NCBI RefSeq assembly: GCF_018294505.1
Contig: NC_057811.1
Coordinates: 27,538,473 to 27,602,472, forward strand
Direction of reading: 5' to 3'
Length of the DNA: 64,000 nt
Source: Triticum aestivum
Lineage: Eukaryota > Streptophyta > Magnoliopsida > Poales > Poaceae
This document shows positions 43,735 to 54,859 of this stretch, one piece after another; the first letter of the stretch is position 1, and each line of letters begins with the position of its first letter. The notes under the pieces are model-generated. The model did not search any database. It saw only the letters and a list, made by a program, of their open reading frames with translations, and had not been told where the DNA came from. The position numbers and the translations under genes were made by a program.

Positions 43735-45273
43735 TGATAATCCCCAAGTGCAGGGAATCATCGTAGCAATTTCCAAAGGTGGAAGTGATAAGTATGGAGT
43801 GTCAAACCCACAAATAGATAAAGGTAAGATCAATATTCTCTCAAGCCCTATCTGCCACTGATACGACTCTACATACACCGAACGTTTGCTTCCAACTAGC
43901 AACGAGAAATAAAACTATGTTGTGGGTCTGAAGAGGATAACTTTGTATGATATCAGAGAACTAAAATATAAAAGTAGGTGCTGTTATCATAAAGTTAGAA
44001 TAAATTACTAAGTATTATAAATAGCGAGTGTGGAATAATGGTGGATCGGTGTGCGGAATTGTCCTAGGCAATTGTTAACAAGACCGGTAATCACTATTGC
44101 AGTTTCATATGAGGGAGAGGCATAAGCTAACATACTTTCTCTACTTGGATCATATGCACTTATGATTGGAACTCTAGCAAGCATCTGCAACTACTAAAGA
44201 TCATTAAGGTAAAACCCAACCATAGCATTAAGGCATCAAGTCCTCTTTATTCCCATACGCAACAATCCCTCTTACTCGGGTTTGTGTTTCAGTCACTCAC
44301 CAACCCACTATAAGCGAATCATGAACGTATTGCAACACCCTACAACGGGAATCCCTCACGCTTGCGTGACACAGAGGGCACCATAGGACAGCACCAAAGT
44401 AAAACATACAACTCATACCAATCTAGATCATCAATCAACCCAAAGACAAAAGATATCTACTCAAAACATCATAGGATGGCAACACATCATTGGATCATAA
44501 TATGTAGCATAAAGCACCATGTTCAAGTAGGGATTACAGCGGGGTGCGGGAGAGTGGACCGCGTAAAAGAGATGAGGATGGTGATGATGATGGTGATGTT
44601 GATGAAGACGATCACCGTGGTGATGATTCCCCTCCCGATGGCACTCCGGCGCCACAGGAAGAGAGGAGGAGAGGTTCTCCCCCTTGTGCTTTTTCCTCCA
44701 TGGCCTCCACCTTCTAGTCCTTGGCCTTCATGGTGATGATGGCCCCTCCGGGATACTCCTCCATGGCCACCGATGATGATGACCCCCTCGGGCAGGGTGC
44801 CGGAGAGGGCCTAGATTGACTTCTCGTGGCTACAGAGGCTTGCGGCGGCGGAACTTCCGATCTAGGTTTCTTTCTGGAAGTTTGGGTATATATAGAAGAT
44901 TTTTGCGTTGATTTCACGTCAGGGGGGTCTCCGGGCTGTCCACGAGGCAGGGGGCGCGCCCTAGGGGGGTGGGCGCGCCCCCCACCCTCGTGGGCAGCCC
45001 GGGACTCTTCTGGCCTGCTTCTGGTACTCCGTGGGCTTCTTCTGGTCCAAAAATGATCTCCGTCAAGTGGCACGTCAATTGGACTCCGTTTAGTTTTCCT
45101 TTTCTGCGATACTCTAAAACAAGGAGAAAACAGAAACTGGCACTGGGCTCTAGGTTAATAGGTTAGTCCCAAAAATCATATAAAATATCATATAAATGCA
45201 TATAAAACATCCTAGAAGGATAGTATAATAGCATGAATACTTCATAAATTATACATACGTTGGAGACGTATCA
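43735..45273 (-). repeat. Athila-like 5' LTR (1539 bp)
   Basis: Minus strand start TGATACGTCTCC at 45273, end TTATCA at 43735. Nearly identical to 29210-30729 with small indels. Confidence 0.95.
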
Positions 45274-45278
45274 GTGCT

Positions 45279-46007
45279 CGTCTGGAAGAACCGGGGCACA
45301 ATCGCAGTAGTTCTCCCTTTACTACCCTAGCCGATATAGCGGAACGTAAGGTAGTAAGCATAGGAGCCGGGCAACCCAACTATTGACCAAAGACATGATT
45401 CGGAGCCGATGCATATAATGCTATAAGTTCGGGGTGCCGAACTATACTGGAAAAGTGTTCGGACTTTTATTGCCATAATGCGGGTGTAATGAAGCCCCTG
45501 GCGTAGTAATACGTACCATGGTGTATGTGTGCAATAATTAATATATACAAAGGTGAGGAAATAGGAAAATTAAGTAATAAGTTGACGCCACCATTTATTC
45601 ACCATTGTGATGTAATTAGTACGTCGAGGCGTACTTTGTGCAAGTAATGCGATAAGCAAGTAAAGCAATTTAACATGCCGCAACCAAGGGCGAGCTGCGT
45701 GCGGGTATGTAAAACAAGTATGGCAATCGTTTAGTAGAAACCACCTGGGGATTCCCTTGTATGCCAGAGCTCCTTGCCTCCTTGGTGTGTTCTACAAGCG
45801 GGTCGTCCGCATAGACCTCGAAAAGAGAAAAAACCCATAATAAAAAGAAAATGTATAGGCGTGCGAATCACAGGGTGAGTCAAGCCGCACTGTGGATCGC
45901 GAGCGAGTTATGCCTCCGTCAGTACCCATGGGGTTTTGAGTGCGTAGTTATGTACGCACGGTACGGATGCCGTTTCCTCATCAGGGTTGGGACGGAGGCC
46001 GAATTTA
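45279..46007. other. Tat-like 2 non-coding stretch next to protease
   Basis: Continuation of 29204 after the Athila-like insertion. No reverse transcriptase or integrase coding sequence in any frame, although pol should follow the protease here. Confidence 0.65.
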
Positions 46008-47228
46008 CTAATTCAGCTCTTGACGAACCGAGTTGCCCTGTTGCAGTGTAGTCCGGACCTTCTTAATGATGTCCAGGGGCTCGGCGGCCGGATTATGGTG
46101 CCGCTTGAGAAGGCCGCTATGTACTTCTGCTGCTAGGGCTGCGGTATGCTCCTCTGTACGCAGAGAACGTTCCGTGTTTCCATTTATTGTAATGACGCCG
46201 CGTGGACCGGGCATCTTGAGCTTGAGATAAGCGTAATGTGGCACCGCGTTGAATCTAGCAAACGTGGTTCGTCCGAGCAGTGCGTGGTAGCCGCTGCGGA
46301 GGGGGACGATATCGAAAATTAGCTCTTCGCTTCGAAAGTTATCCGGGGAACCGAAGACCACCTCCAGCGTGATTGAGCCCGTACAACGGGCCTCTACGCC
46401 TGGTATAACTCCTTTAAAGGTAGTTATCGTGGGCTTGATTCATGAGGGATTAATGCCCATTTAGCATACTGTATCCTGATAAAGCAGGTTGAGGCTGCTA
46501 CCACCATCCCTTAGGACTCGTGTCATGTGAAATTCGTCGATGATTGGGTCGAGTACCAATGCGGCCGAACCGCCATGACGGATGCTAGTTGGATGATCAC
46601 GACTATCAAAGGTGATCAGGAATGACGACCATGGGTTGAATTTTGGGGCGACTGGCTCTACCGCATAGACGTCCCTGAGTGCACGCTTGCGCTCCCCTTT
46701 GGGGATGTGTGTAGCATATATCATGTTCACCATTTTGACTTGAGGCAGGAATTTCTTCTGCCCCCCTAGTGTTCGGCTGCCGGGTCTCCTCGTCATCGTC
46801 CTCGCTCTGCGATTCCCCTTCCATGTTTCCTCTATTGACCTTGCTGGCTTGCTTAAAGACTCGGCAATCTCTGTTAGTATGGTTGGCCGGTTTGTCTGGG
46901 GTGCCATGTATCTGGCACGGACGATCGAGTATGCGGTCCAAGCTGGATGGTCCTCCGTTGTTCCTTTTATAGGGCTTCTTTCACTGGCCGGACTTGGAGC
47001 CACTGAATCCGGCGTGAATTGTAGTGTCATCGATGTTATTGCCATTGCTTCGGCGTTTGTGTCTGTTGCGCCGGAGCTTGCCGGTGCTGTTTTTGGCCTC
47101 GGAGGGGCCTGCTTCGTTGGCTGTGTTTGTACTGCGAGCCAGCCAACTATCCTCTCCCGCGCAAAAGCGGGTCATAAGTGCCGTAAGGGCTGCCATGGAC
47201 CTCGGCTTTTCTTGGCCGAGGTGGCGGG
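46008..47228 (-). pseudogene. Tat-like 2 gag C-terminus and aspartic protease
   Basis: On the minus strand, frame 0 (47196-46606) carries the end of gag with a zinc knuckle C-x2-H-x9-H-x4-C at about 46880, the same variant as in Tat 1. Near 46770 the phase changes to frame 2. That frame carries the protease with D-G-G-S-S at 46494-46508 and then the protease C-terminal part 'YHALLGRTTFARFNAVPHYAYLKL'. A stop lies between the two parts at 46461. The coding ends at 46008 without RT. Two frameshifts and at least one stop make it inactive. Confidence 0.82.
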
Positions 47229-49352
47229 CTAGCCATTCTCACGAATGCTGTGTTTAAAGGCCGCTAGGGCTTCGGCATCCGGACAGTCAATGATCTGGTT
47301 CTTTTTTATTAGGAACCTAGTCCAGAATTTTCTGGCTGGTTCTCTGGGTTGTTGAACTATATGGCTTAAGTCATCGGCATCGGGTGGCCGGACATATGTA
47401 CCTTGGAAGTTGTCAAGGAAGGCTTCTTCCAAGTCCTCCCAGCTGCCAATGGAATTTTCAGGCAGGCTATTTAGCCAGTGTCGAGCTGGCCCTTTGAGCT
47501 TTAGTGGGAGGTATTTGATGGCGTGGAGGTCGTCTCCACGGGCCATGTGGATGTGGAGAATAAAGTCCTCAATCCATACTGCGGGATCGGTTGTTCCATC
47601 GTATGATTCAATATTGACGGGCTTGAACCCCTCGGAGAATTCGTGATCCAGCACCTCATCTGTGAAGCAGAGAGGGTGTACGATGCCTCTATAGCGGGCC
47701 GCGTCACGGCGCACCTCCGATGAAGTCCGTCTGCGGTTATCGGCCCGGGTGTGATTAAGTTTGTCACGTCCGAATAGGTAGATGTCATCCCGAGCAGGGA
47801 AGCGTCCTCGCGATCCGTAGATTGATCTGGTGTGTCCTGCTCTACTGTCCAATTCCTGCCGAAGGTCGTATGTATGGTCCCGAGCTGTTCTGTCCCTGTT
47901 TTTGTGAGGCGGTGGGGCGGGCTGTTGTTCGGCCTGAGTTGCCGTTTTATCCCGACCACGGGGTGGTCGGTCCGCCGCACTATCCCGACCACGTGGTGGT
48001 CGGTCCGCATTGCGCGAGGGAGGTATGGGATCTGGTGCCTCCTCATCGAACTAAGGTAGCAGTCTGCGTTTTGGGTAACTCTTGGCTGGGCGCTTGGGGC
48101 CGTATTCTTCGGCTGCCAGGACATCGATCCATCTATCGATGAGTAGGTCTTGATCCGCTTGGAGCTGCTGCTGCTTTTTCTTTAGGCTTCTTGCAGTAGC
48201 TATGAGCTGGCGGTTACAACGCTCCTGCTCGAGGGGTGCCTCAGGCACCCCGAAGTCCTCATTGCCAAGGCTCTCATCATCCTCGGAGGGTGGACGATAA
48301 CTATCATCATTCGGGTCATTGGGCGTGGCTTGTTTATCAGGGTTAACTTGCTCGTTGTCTTGTTCCTCTTGTTTGGATGTTGCTCCAACAGGGTCTTCAT
48401 TGTTTTCGGCGTCGTCAGGAGTACTATTTTCTCTAGTTTCGGTGTTGTTGTCTTTTGAGCGACGTGACTTAGAGCGGCGTTTAGGGCGCCGGCGCCTGGA
48501 CTACGTCTCAGAGGGTTTATTCGCATCTGGCTCTTCTTTGTCATCGCCAGATCCTTTAGGTGTATCAACCATGTACACGTCGTACGAAGAGGTGGTCGTC
48601 CAACGTCCAGTGAATGGCGGGTCTTGGCCTTGCTCCTTGTCGGCATCGTCGTCCATACCGTCGATGTCTTCGGAGCCATAATCGAGCTCGTTGGTTAAGT
48701 CCTCGATGGTAGCTATGAAGTGGGTGGCGGGTGGGAAGCAAAATTCCCCATCATCAGCCTCTAACTCGAACCGAACATAGTTCGGCTGCGAGTCCTTCTC
48801 CAAGGACAAATTCTTTAAAGAGTTCAGCACATCGCCCAAAGGTGAGTGCTGGAAAACGTCTGCGGCGCTGAATTCGAAGATCGATAACCGATCTAGCTCG
48901 GTGTCCGCACGCGTACACGGTCCGGAACTTATAGCCGGAGACGAGTCCGAAGTTCCGTTGACGCGAATATTGCACGGTGTTGTGTCCGTGTGCGGCTCCA
49001 ATGCCGCGGACTCTATGGCTTTGGATGGCACGATCTGCTCTGGTTCTAAGGCCGTTGCAGCAACAGGAACCATCTCCTGGATGTGATCCGATGACAGATT
49101 TAAGTCATGTTCATCGGCGCGAGGGGGAGCGATCGCCACGGTCTCAAATCCATTGAAGATCAAGTCTCCACGGATATCCGCGACGTAGTTCAAGCTTCCA
49201 AATCTGACCTGATGGCCAGGGGCGTAGCTATCGACCTGCTCCAGATGGCCAAGCGAGTTGGCCCGCAGTATGAAGCCGCCGAACACAAAAATATGTCTGG
49301 GGAGGAAGGTTCCTCCTTGGACAGCGTCATTATCGGCGATTGATGGGGCCAT
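47229..49352 (-). pseudogene. Tat-like 2 gag N-terminal and capsid region
   Basis: Likely ATG at 49352 shortly after the PBS. Frame 2 runs to a TAG at about 48501, resumes in the same phase (48500-48051: basic then coiled-coil sequence with 'ARSLKKKQQQLQADQD'), and continues to the capsid region at 47852-47229 with 'ESYDGTTDPAVWIEDF' and 'GPARHWLNSLPENSIGSW'. This is a typical Gypsy retrotrans_gag domain. A one-base insertion near 47235 shifts the phase. The long acidic N-terminal domain (about 280 aa) is unusually large for gag and is of unknown role. Confidence 0.8.
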
Positions 49353-49380
49353 CGAACCTTTTGTCGAAGGCACAGTGGAA

Positions 49381-49399
49381 CTCTCAATGAAAGCACCAA
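49381..49399 (-). other. Tat-like 2 primer binding site
   Basis: TTGGTGCTTTCATTGAGAG on the minus strand directly follows the LTR. It is not an initiator-Met or Asp-type site; the tRNA was not identified. Confidence 0.6.
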
Positions 49400-49879
49400 T
49401 GTTAGTGTCAAAACTGGCGGATCTCGGGTAGGGGGTCCCGAACTGTGCGTCTAGGATCGATGGTAACAGGAGACGGGGGACACGATGTTTACCCAGGTTC
49501 GGGCCCTCTCTATGGAGGTAATACCCTACTTCCTGCTTGATTGATCTTGATGAATAGGAGTATTACAAGAGTTGATCTACCATGAGATCATAATGGCTAA
49601 ACCCTAGAAGCCTAGCCTGTATGACTATGGTAATGAATATATCCTTTCCGGACTAACCCCTCCGGTTTATATAGACACCGGGGGGGTCTAGGGTTTACAT
49701 AGAGTCGGTTACATAAGAAGGAATCTTCATAGTCGGTTGCCAAGCTTGCCTTCCACGCCAAGTAGAGTCCAATCCGGACATGGGTACAGTCTTCGGCCTT
49801 CATGTCTTCACAGCCCATCAGTCTGGCCCATGGATAACGGGCCAAACGCCTGAGGACCCCTTAGTCCAGGACTCCCTCA
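49400..49879 (-). repeat. Tat-like 2 5' LTR (480 bp)
   Basis: Minus strand start TGAGGGAGTCCTGG, end AGTGTCAAAAC-complement ...TAACA. A minus-strand TATA (TCTATATAAACC) lies near 49665. It is inserted in the RT/RNase H region of a Copia element; the flanking ACGAG at 49880-49884 would be one TSD copy, its partner not being in view. Confidence 0.85.
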
Positions 49880-50622
49880 ACGAGGTCGAGGGAGGCGTAG
49901 GCCATCAGGGTGAGTCCCAAGGACATGGTGCCGCGTATGTAACGGAGAATACGCATCACCAGAGTCCAGTGAGAGTCACGCGGGGCGTGCATATGGAGGC
50001 ACACCTGCTGAACAGCGTACTGCAGGTCGGGGCGAGTCAGCATCAAGTGTTGTAAAGCACCGATGATAGAGCAAAAAAACGCTCCATCGGACGCGAGAGA
50101 CCCCTCCAGAGCAGCGACCTTCGCCTTCGTGTCGACGGGGGTGGGCGCCGGCTTGCAGTTAAGCATACCGGCACGCTCAAGGAGCTTGTGGGCGTACTTC
50201 TGCTGATGCAGAAAGAAACCATCAGCCCGGCGGATCACCTCGATGCCGAGAAAGTAGTGCAGGGGCCCCAAGTCCTTTAGGGCGAACTCATCACGAAGAC
50301 GAGCAGTCAGCCACTGAAGGAGATCGGGGCCGGACACCGTGAGGATGATGTCGTCGACGTAGAGCAGCAGATATGCAGTGTCAGCTCCCTGATGATACAC
50401 AGAGAGTGAGGCATCGGAGCGAGTGGACCGAGAGCCCAGAGACTGCAGGAAGGCTGCGATACGCTGGTACCAAGCCCGAGGCGCCTGCTTCAACCCGTAA
50501 AGAGAGCGGGAGAGCAAGCACACGAAGTCGGGGTGCTTGGCGTCGACGAAACCAGTAGGCTGCTCACAGAACACCTGCTCGGGGAGATGACCGTGCAAGA
50601 AGGCGTTGGAAACGTCCAACTA
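49880..50622 (-). pseudogene. Copia (minus) reverse transcriptase, C-terminal part, truncated
   Basis: Begins after a TAG at 50620-50622, which replaces a residue just before 'LDVSNAFLHG'. It contains 'SLYGLKQAPRAWY', Y-V-D-D at 50350-50361, 'LGPLHYFLGIEV' and 'RPDLQYAVQQV'. It ends at the junction with the Tat-like 2 LTR just before RNase H; the last few codons come from the LTR. Confidence 0.93.
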
Positions 50623-51318
50623 ATGCACAGGCCAGGCGCGCGAGACCGCCAGCTGAAGGACGGCGCGGATCGTGCCCGGTTTCACAACCGGGGCGAAGGT
50701 ATCAGTGAAGTCCATGCCCGCGCGCTGCCGAAAACCACGAACCACCCATCGAGCCTTGTAGCGCTCCAGAGAACCGTCCGGGCGAGTCTTGTGGCGAAAC
50801 ACCCACTTGCCAGAGATGATGTTGGCACGGAGGGTCGCGGAACAAGCTGCCATGTGCGGTTGCGCTGTAGGGCGTCGAACTCCTCCTGCATCGTAGCCAG
50901 CCAATGGGGATGCCAAAGGGCGGCACGAGCGGAGGTGGGGATGGGTGATGGTGTCGAAGTCGAGGCAGCGCACGCATACTCGTCGGAGGAGTAGCGCGTG
51001 CTCGGCCGATGCACTCCTGCACGGGCACGGGTGACCGGGTCGGCGAGGGCGGCGGGCGCCACGGCAGCGGGGGCCACAGCGGCGGTGGAGGCCGCGGCAA
51101 CGGGGGCGCCCGTGGCGGCGGGGGCCATGGTGTCAGGGGCGAGGCCCGCGGCGTCAGGAGCCGTGACGGCGCCAGCCGAGCCAGCAGCGGAGGAGGCGAC
51201 GGGCGATGTCGAGGTCGAGCACGTCGCGGGAGTGGCGGCGCCGGCCTGGGTGACGGGCGGGGTGCCCACTGGCTCGACCTCGTGGGATGGAGCCGGGGAC
51301 TCGAGGGCCCGGTCGGAC
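50623..51318 (-). pseudogene. Copia (minus) pol middle part, frameshifted
   Basis: Two frames are needed: frame 0 (50973-50623) carries the RT start ('GKWVFRHKTRPDGSLERYKAR'), and another frame carries the Ala/Pro-rich linker between integrase and RT and 'WHPHWLATMQEEFDAL'. A frameshift lies near 50830. The linker is low in complexity and prone to slippage. Confidence 0.8.
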
Positions 51319-53535
51319 TCAACCTCGGGTGAGGGAGTCGAGAACCCGGGAGGGGGCGGCAGAAGGCGCCGAACCGGGGGGCCGCCGGGGGGTGCCGCCG
51401 CGCATCGCGCCAGGGCACGGGGGCTGGAGCCGAAGGAGCCGCGGCCGGAGGAAGCTGAAAAAAGGGAACACCGTCTCGACGAAGTGCACGTGCCTCGAGG
51501 TGTACACACGATGAGTGACAGGATCATAGCACCGGTAACCTTTGGTGTTGGGAGGGTGGCCAAGGAAGATGCATGGGACGGAACGGGGTGCAAATTTGTG
51601 TGGCATGGTGGACGCGGTGCTAGGATAACAGAGACACCCAAAAATGCGAAGACCATCATAGGACGGTGGTGTACCAAGAAGAAGGTGGTGAGGAGGGTAG
51701 TTCCACCGAGGATGACATGGACGAATGCTGACTAAGGGAGAGGCGGTGGCGAGGGCATCGGGCCAGAAACGAGCGGGCACGTTAGCGTGAAAGAGCAACG
51801 TGCGAACGCAGTCATTAAGAGTGCAGAGAATGCGCTCGGCGCGGCCGTTCTGCTGTGAAGTGTAGGGGCAAGTCAGACGGAAGGTGGTGCCGTGAGAGGC
51901 GAGAAGTGAGCGAAGAGCGACGTTGTCAAACCCTTTTCCATTATCAGTTTGGAGTGCAAGTATGGGGCGACCAAACTGAGTGGTGACATATGAATAAAAG
52001 GCGGTGAGTGTGGCCAAAGCATCGGATTTACGACGAAGAGGAAAAGTCCACACATAATGAGAATAATCATCTAAAATCACCAAATAGTATAGATAGCCCG
52101 TGTTACTCGCAACGAGAGACGTCCAAACATCACTATGAATCAACTGAAATGGAAAAGTGGAAACTGAAATAGACGCACTAAAGGGAAGACGAACGTGCTT
52201 GCCCAAACGACAAGCCTCACAAGTATGCTTGTGGAGCTTATTACATGAGAAAGAAAAACTCCTAAGAATCTGACGCAAAACGGCGGGGTTGGGGCGGCCC
52301 AAGCGAGCATGCCAAAGATCGACGCCGGCGGAGAGGGTGAGGGGTGTGGAAGTGGAGGCGTCGGCGTGCACGCGGTAAAGCTTGTCAGGACTATCACATC
52401 GGTGAAGCACCATCCGGGTACGGGCGTCCTTCACAGAAAAACCAACACCGTCAAATTCCACAGTAAGAGGATTCTCATGAGTAAGACGACGAACAAAGAC
52501 TAAGTTAGTGACTAAATCAGGTGAAACAAGAACATTAGACATAGTGATAGGTGTGGAATTAGAAGGAAAACTAGTGCTACCGACATGGGTGATGGGTAAA
52601 GAGGAACCGTTGCCAAGGATGATACGAGTAGGGGTGTGAACTGGAGTGGAAGAGGAAAGGTTACCGGGATGAGCTGTCATGTGCGCAGTAGCACCCGAGT
52701 CCATGTACCAGTCGCCTCCACCACCATAGTTGCTCGGCGATGGCGCTGAGTGTAGGGCGGCCAGGAGGGCAGGGTCCCACGTTGCAGGTGCCGGCGGCAG
52801 CAGCTGGCCTCCATAGGGCGGCGCCTGGGCGGGCGCGCCGTAGCCACCGAGGGGTGGCGGCGCGAGCGGGGCACCGTAGGGCTGGTAGGGGGCGGCGACG
52901 AACGCCTGGTGGCCCGCTGGACGGGGGCCAAGGAGACCCGGTGCAGGAGCCCGCGGGAAGGGCATGTGATAGGCATGGATGACGCCCGTCCACGGGCTCT
53001 GCCCGGCGGCCCACGGTGGAGGCGGCTGCTGGAAGTGGGACGCCCCCACTGCGCCCTGCGCCTGCTGCGGCGGCAGCTGCTGCTGGCGGCGGCCCCCGCG
53101 ACCCCGCTGGTTGCGCCGGCCCCCGCCACCTTGCGGCTGTTGGGGAGGCGCTGGGGGCGCGGGAGGAGCGGGCGGCAGCGGGTAGTAGCTGGCGGGTGCT
53201 GGCGGCGCGGACTGGCGGGGGGCGGCCGGAGGAGCAGGGCCGCCGCGGGTGGTTCCGGCGGTGAGAGCGGTGTGCTGGACCCGCTGCTTCAGCTTCGTCA
53301 TCAGGCGCTCCTCAAGTTTGAGGTACGCGACGATGCGCTGGAAAGTGGGTTGCGGCAGCAGGGTGAGGTTGGACGCCGCGTTGCCGAAGTCCTCATTGGG
53401 CCCGGCGGTGACGGTGCTCAGCATGAGGTCGTCAGAGACCTTAGCGCCAATGTCGCGAAGCTCGTCGGCGAGCATCTTGAGCCTCATGCAGTACTCGTCG
53501 ATGGTGGAGTTGTCCTGGTGACAGCCGAAGAACTC
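51319..53535 (-). pseudogene. Copia (minus) gag end, protease and integrase
   Basis: A long open frame. Gag end with 'FQRIVAYLKLEERLM'; a Pro/Gly/Gln-rich low-complexity region in place of a clear CCHC knuckle; protease with D-S-G at about 52695 ('WYMDSGATAHM'); pre-integrase zinc region ('LWHARLGRPN', 'CEACRLGKH'); integrase core with D in 'HSDVWTS', D in 'QTDNGKGF' and E in 'QQNGRAER'. The frame runs into a TGA-type stop at 51319 after a frameshift near 51460 in GC-rich linker. The catalytic residues of protease and integrase appear intact. Confidence 0.9.
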
Positions 53536-54105
53536 CTACTGCAAGAAAACAAGGCACTGGAGTTTGTTGTCGGTGAAGAGCGCGTTGATCTTGGCACACA
53601 CGGTGCAGGCGTCGTCGTTCTCGGCGACGACCGTGTGGAAGATGTCCTTCGAGACTGTCTGGTAGAACCAACGGATGATCGTGGCGTCGATGGTGGACCA
53701 CTCCGGGTCGCCGCCGCGCATGTCCGCGCTACCCACGGAACCGTCGATATGCTCGGTGAAATAGTATTCACGGAAGACAAGGTTGAAGTAGGTCTTCCAC
53801 GTGTAGTACGACGTGCTGGAGCTGTCGAGACGGATGGGGACCCGGGCCTCAATATTGAGGTCACGGATGGTGGCGGCGGAGGGCTCGAGACCAACGAACG
53901 GGTTGAACGAGTGGGTGATGGAGGAGCCGGGGAGGAGGGCCACGACATGGCGACGGCGTGCGGGGTAGCGGCTAGGTTTAGGGTTGGGAGGGGGAGGTGG
54001 CAGCAGCAGCAGATGCGGCGGCAGCGAGAGGCGGACGCGAAGACGCGAAGACTGCAACGGCTCGGAGCGAGAGGCGGACGCAGCGGCACACAGGCACGGA
54101 CGCAA
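53536..54105 (-). pseudogene. Copia (minus) gag N-terminal part
   Basis: Same frame as the downstream pol. The UBN2-like gag region 'TSYYTWKTYFNLVFREY' starts at about residue 98. A TAG at 53536-53538 separates it from the rest. The true start codon is uncertain: the first 60 residues upstream are low-complexity and may be leader. Confidence 0.82.
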
Positions 54106-54422
54106 CGAGGAGCTGACTCACGTACTTGTGCAAGCTAGCACACAGGCAGGCAGCTGGACGGATTAACAACAGTAGCCACGTACATGCAACTTGTCGGGCC
54201 GGGGCGAGGCAGTTTCGGCGGGACGGGCGGCTGGCGCGATGCGGCTCGGGGCGAGGCAGCTTCGCACGGGCAGCAGCGGCGCGGGATGCGCAGGCGGAAG
54301 CAAGGCAGAGGCAGCGGCGGCGCGGGTCAATGGGAGGAGAGGCGTAGCAGCGGCGGGTGCGGTGGTGGGTTGCGGCGGGGGCGGCGGCTGATCCTAGGGT
54401 TCAACCAGAGAGGATGATATCA
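54106..54422 (-). other. Copia (minus) leader with weak PBS
   Basis: The sequence next to the LTR on the minus strand reads TGATATCATCCTCTC, a diverged initiator-Met-type PBS. The rest is GC-rich leader. ORFs on either strand have no protein-like character. Confidence 0.6.
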
Positions 54423-54571
54423 TGTAAAGAGATAATTTACAATACGATATATTGATTGGGGTGCTGGTGCACACATATATAATAAAAGGGAAGGCTTCTA
54501 CCTCAATTATATAAGACTAGAAGGTGGGCCACAACTTCAATACACGTACAATACAAAATATATACTTAACA
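54423..54571 (-). repeat. Copia (minus) 5' LTR (149 bp)
   Basis: Minus strand start TGTTAAGTATATATTTTG, end CTCTTTACA, directly followed by the diverged PBS. Unusually short but with correct TG...CA ends. The second LTR is not in the window, so this is a single-copy inference. Confidence 0.72.
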
Positions 54572-54822
54572 AAACCGTCAGAGTGCGACGGCGGATCAAG
54601 GACTGGAAGGTCAGATGAATGAAAAATTAAAAATAAAGTGGTGGCGCGAGGCAAAAATGCATTAACCTTTATTACTTTAACTATCGTGCTGGAGTTGATC
54701 CTCGTCGTGCATGCCTAGGGGCGACCCGTGCAACAGGCGCAATGACGAGCTTCCATGATCCGCAAGTAGCTCACAACCCGCTGGGTCATGGTGAGCACAA
54801 AGTGGAAACTAGGCGAGGCATT
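54572..54822. other. Short non-repetitive stretch
   Basis: About 250 bases between the Copia LTR and the CACTA element without a recognised feature; possibly original host DNA. Confidence 0.4.
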
Positions 54823-54859
54823 CACTACTAGGAAAAAGGTTATAAATGATATGGACATT

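Larger units (their letters stand above)
29210..45273 (-). mobile_element. Athila-lineage Gypsy element resembling Sabrina/WHAM, no gag-pol, TSD GTGCT
   Basis: Both LTRs are present (29210-30729 and 43735-45273), with GTGCT at 29205-29209 and 45274-45278. On the minus strand the LTR starts TGATACGTCTCCAACGTAT, a signature of Triticeae Athila-like elements. The PBS is of tRNA-Asp type, diagnostic of Athila. The internal region (30730-43734, minus the Angela insertion) is about 4.3 kb, AT-rich, with the repeated motif GCATCCCCAAGCTTA, and lacks recognisable gag or pol. It must depend on other elements for movement. Confidence 0.9.
26938..49879 (-). mobile_element. Tat-like 2: minus-strand Gypsy-type element with gag-protease and antisense gene, no RT/integrase
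   Basis: The 5' LTR is 49400-49879 (minus strand start TGAGGGAGTCCTGG). It is followed leftward by a PBS, gag and protease (to 46008), about 1.2 kb of non-coding DNA, and an antisense gene on the plus strand (to 26938). The 3' LTR is missing because the left end is cut at 26937. The Athila-like element (29210-45273) is inserted in it. No RT, RNase H or integrase can be seen between protease and antisense gene, so it looks like a non-autonomous derivative that kept gag, protease and the antisense gene. Confidence 0.8.
49880..54571 (-). mobile_element. Minus-strand Copia element with short LTR, 3' part missing
   Basis: 5' LTR 54423-54571, then gag, protease, integrase and RT reading leftward. 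It is cut at 49880 by the Tat-like 2 LTR, so most of RNase H and the 3' LTR are missing from this side. They are not found on the other side of the nest either. Gene order (integrase before RT) is Copia. It is GC-rich in contrast to its neighbours. Lineage not assigned. Confidence 0.9.

Noticed and set aside
46849..47232. Plus-strand ORF of 127 aa with a hydrophobic profile
   Set aside because: It is antisense to the Tat-like 2 gag zinc-knuckle region, which explains its composition.
51009..54138. Large plus-strand ORFs (up to 409 aa) opposite the minus Copia
   Set aside because: They are shadows of the GC-rich pol frame; the minus-strand frame has protease, integrase and RT motifs.
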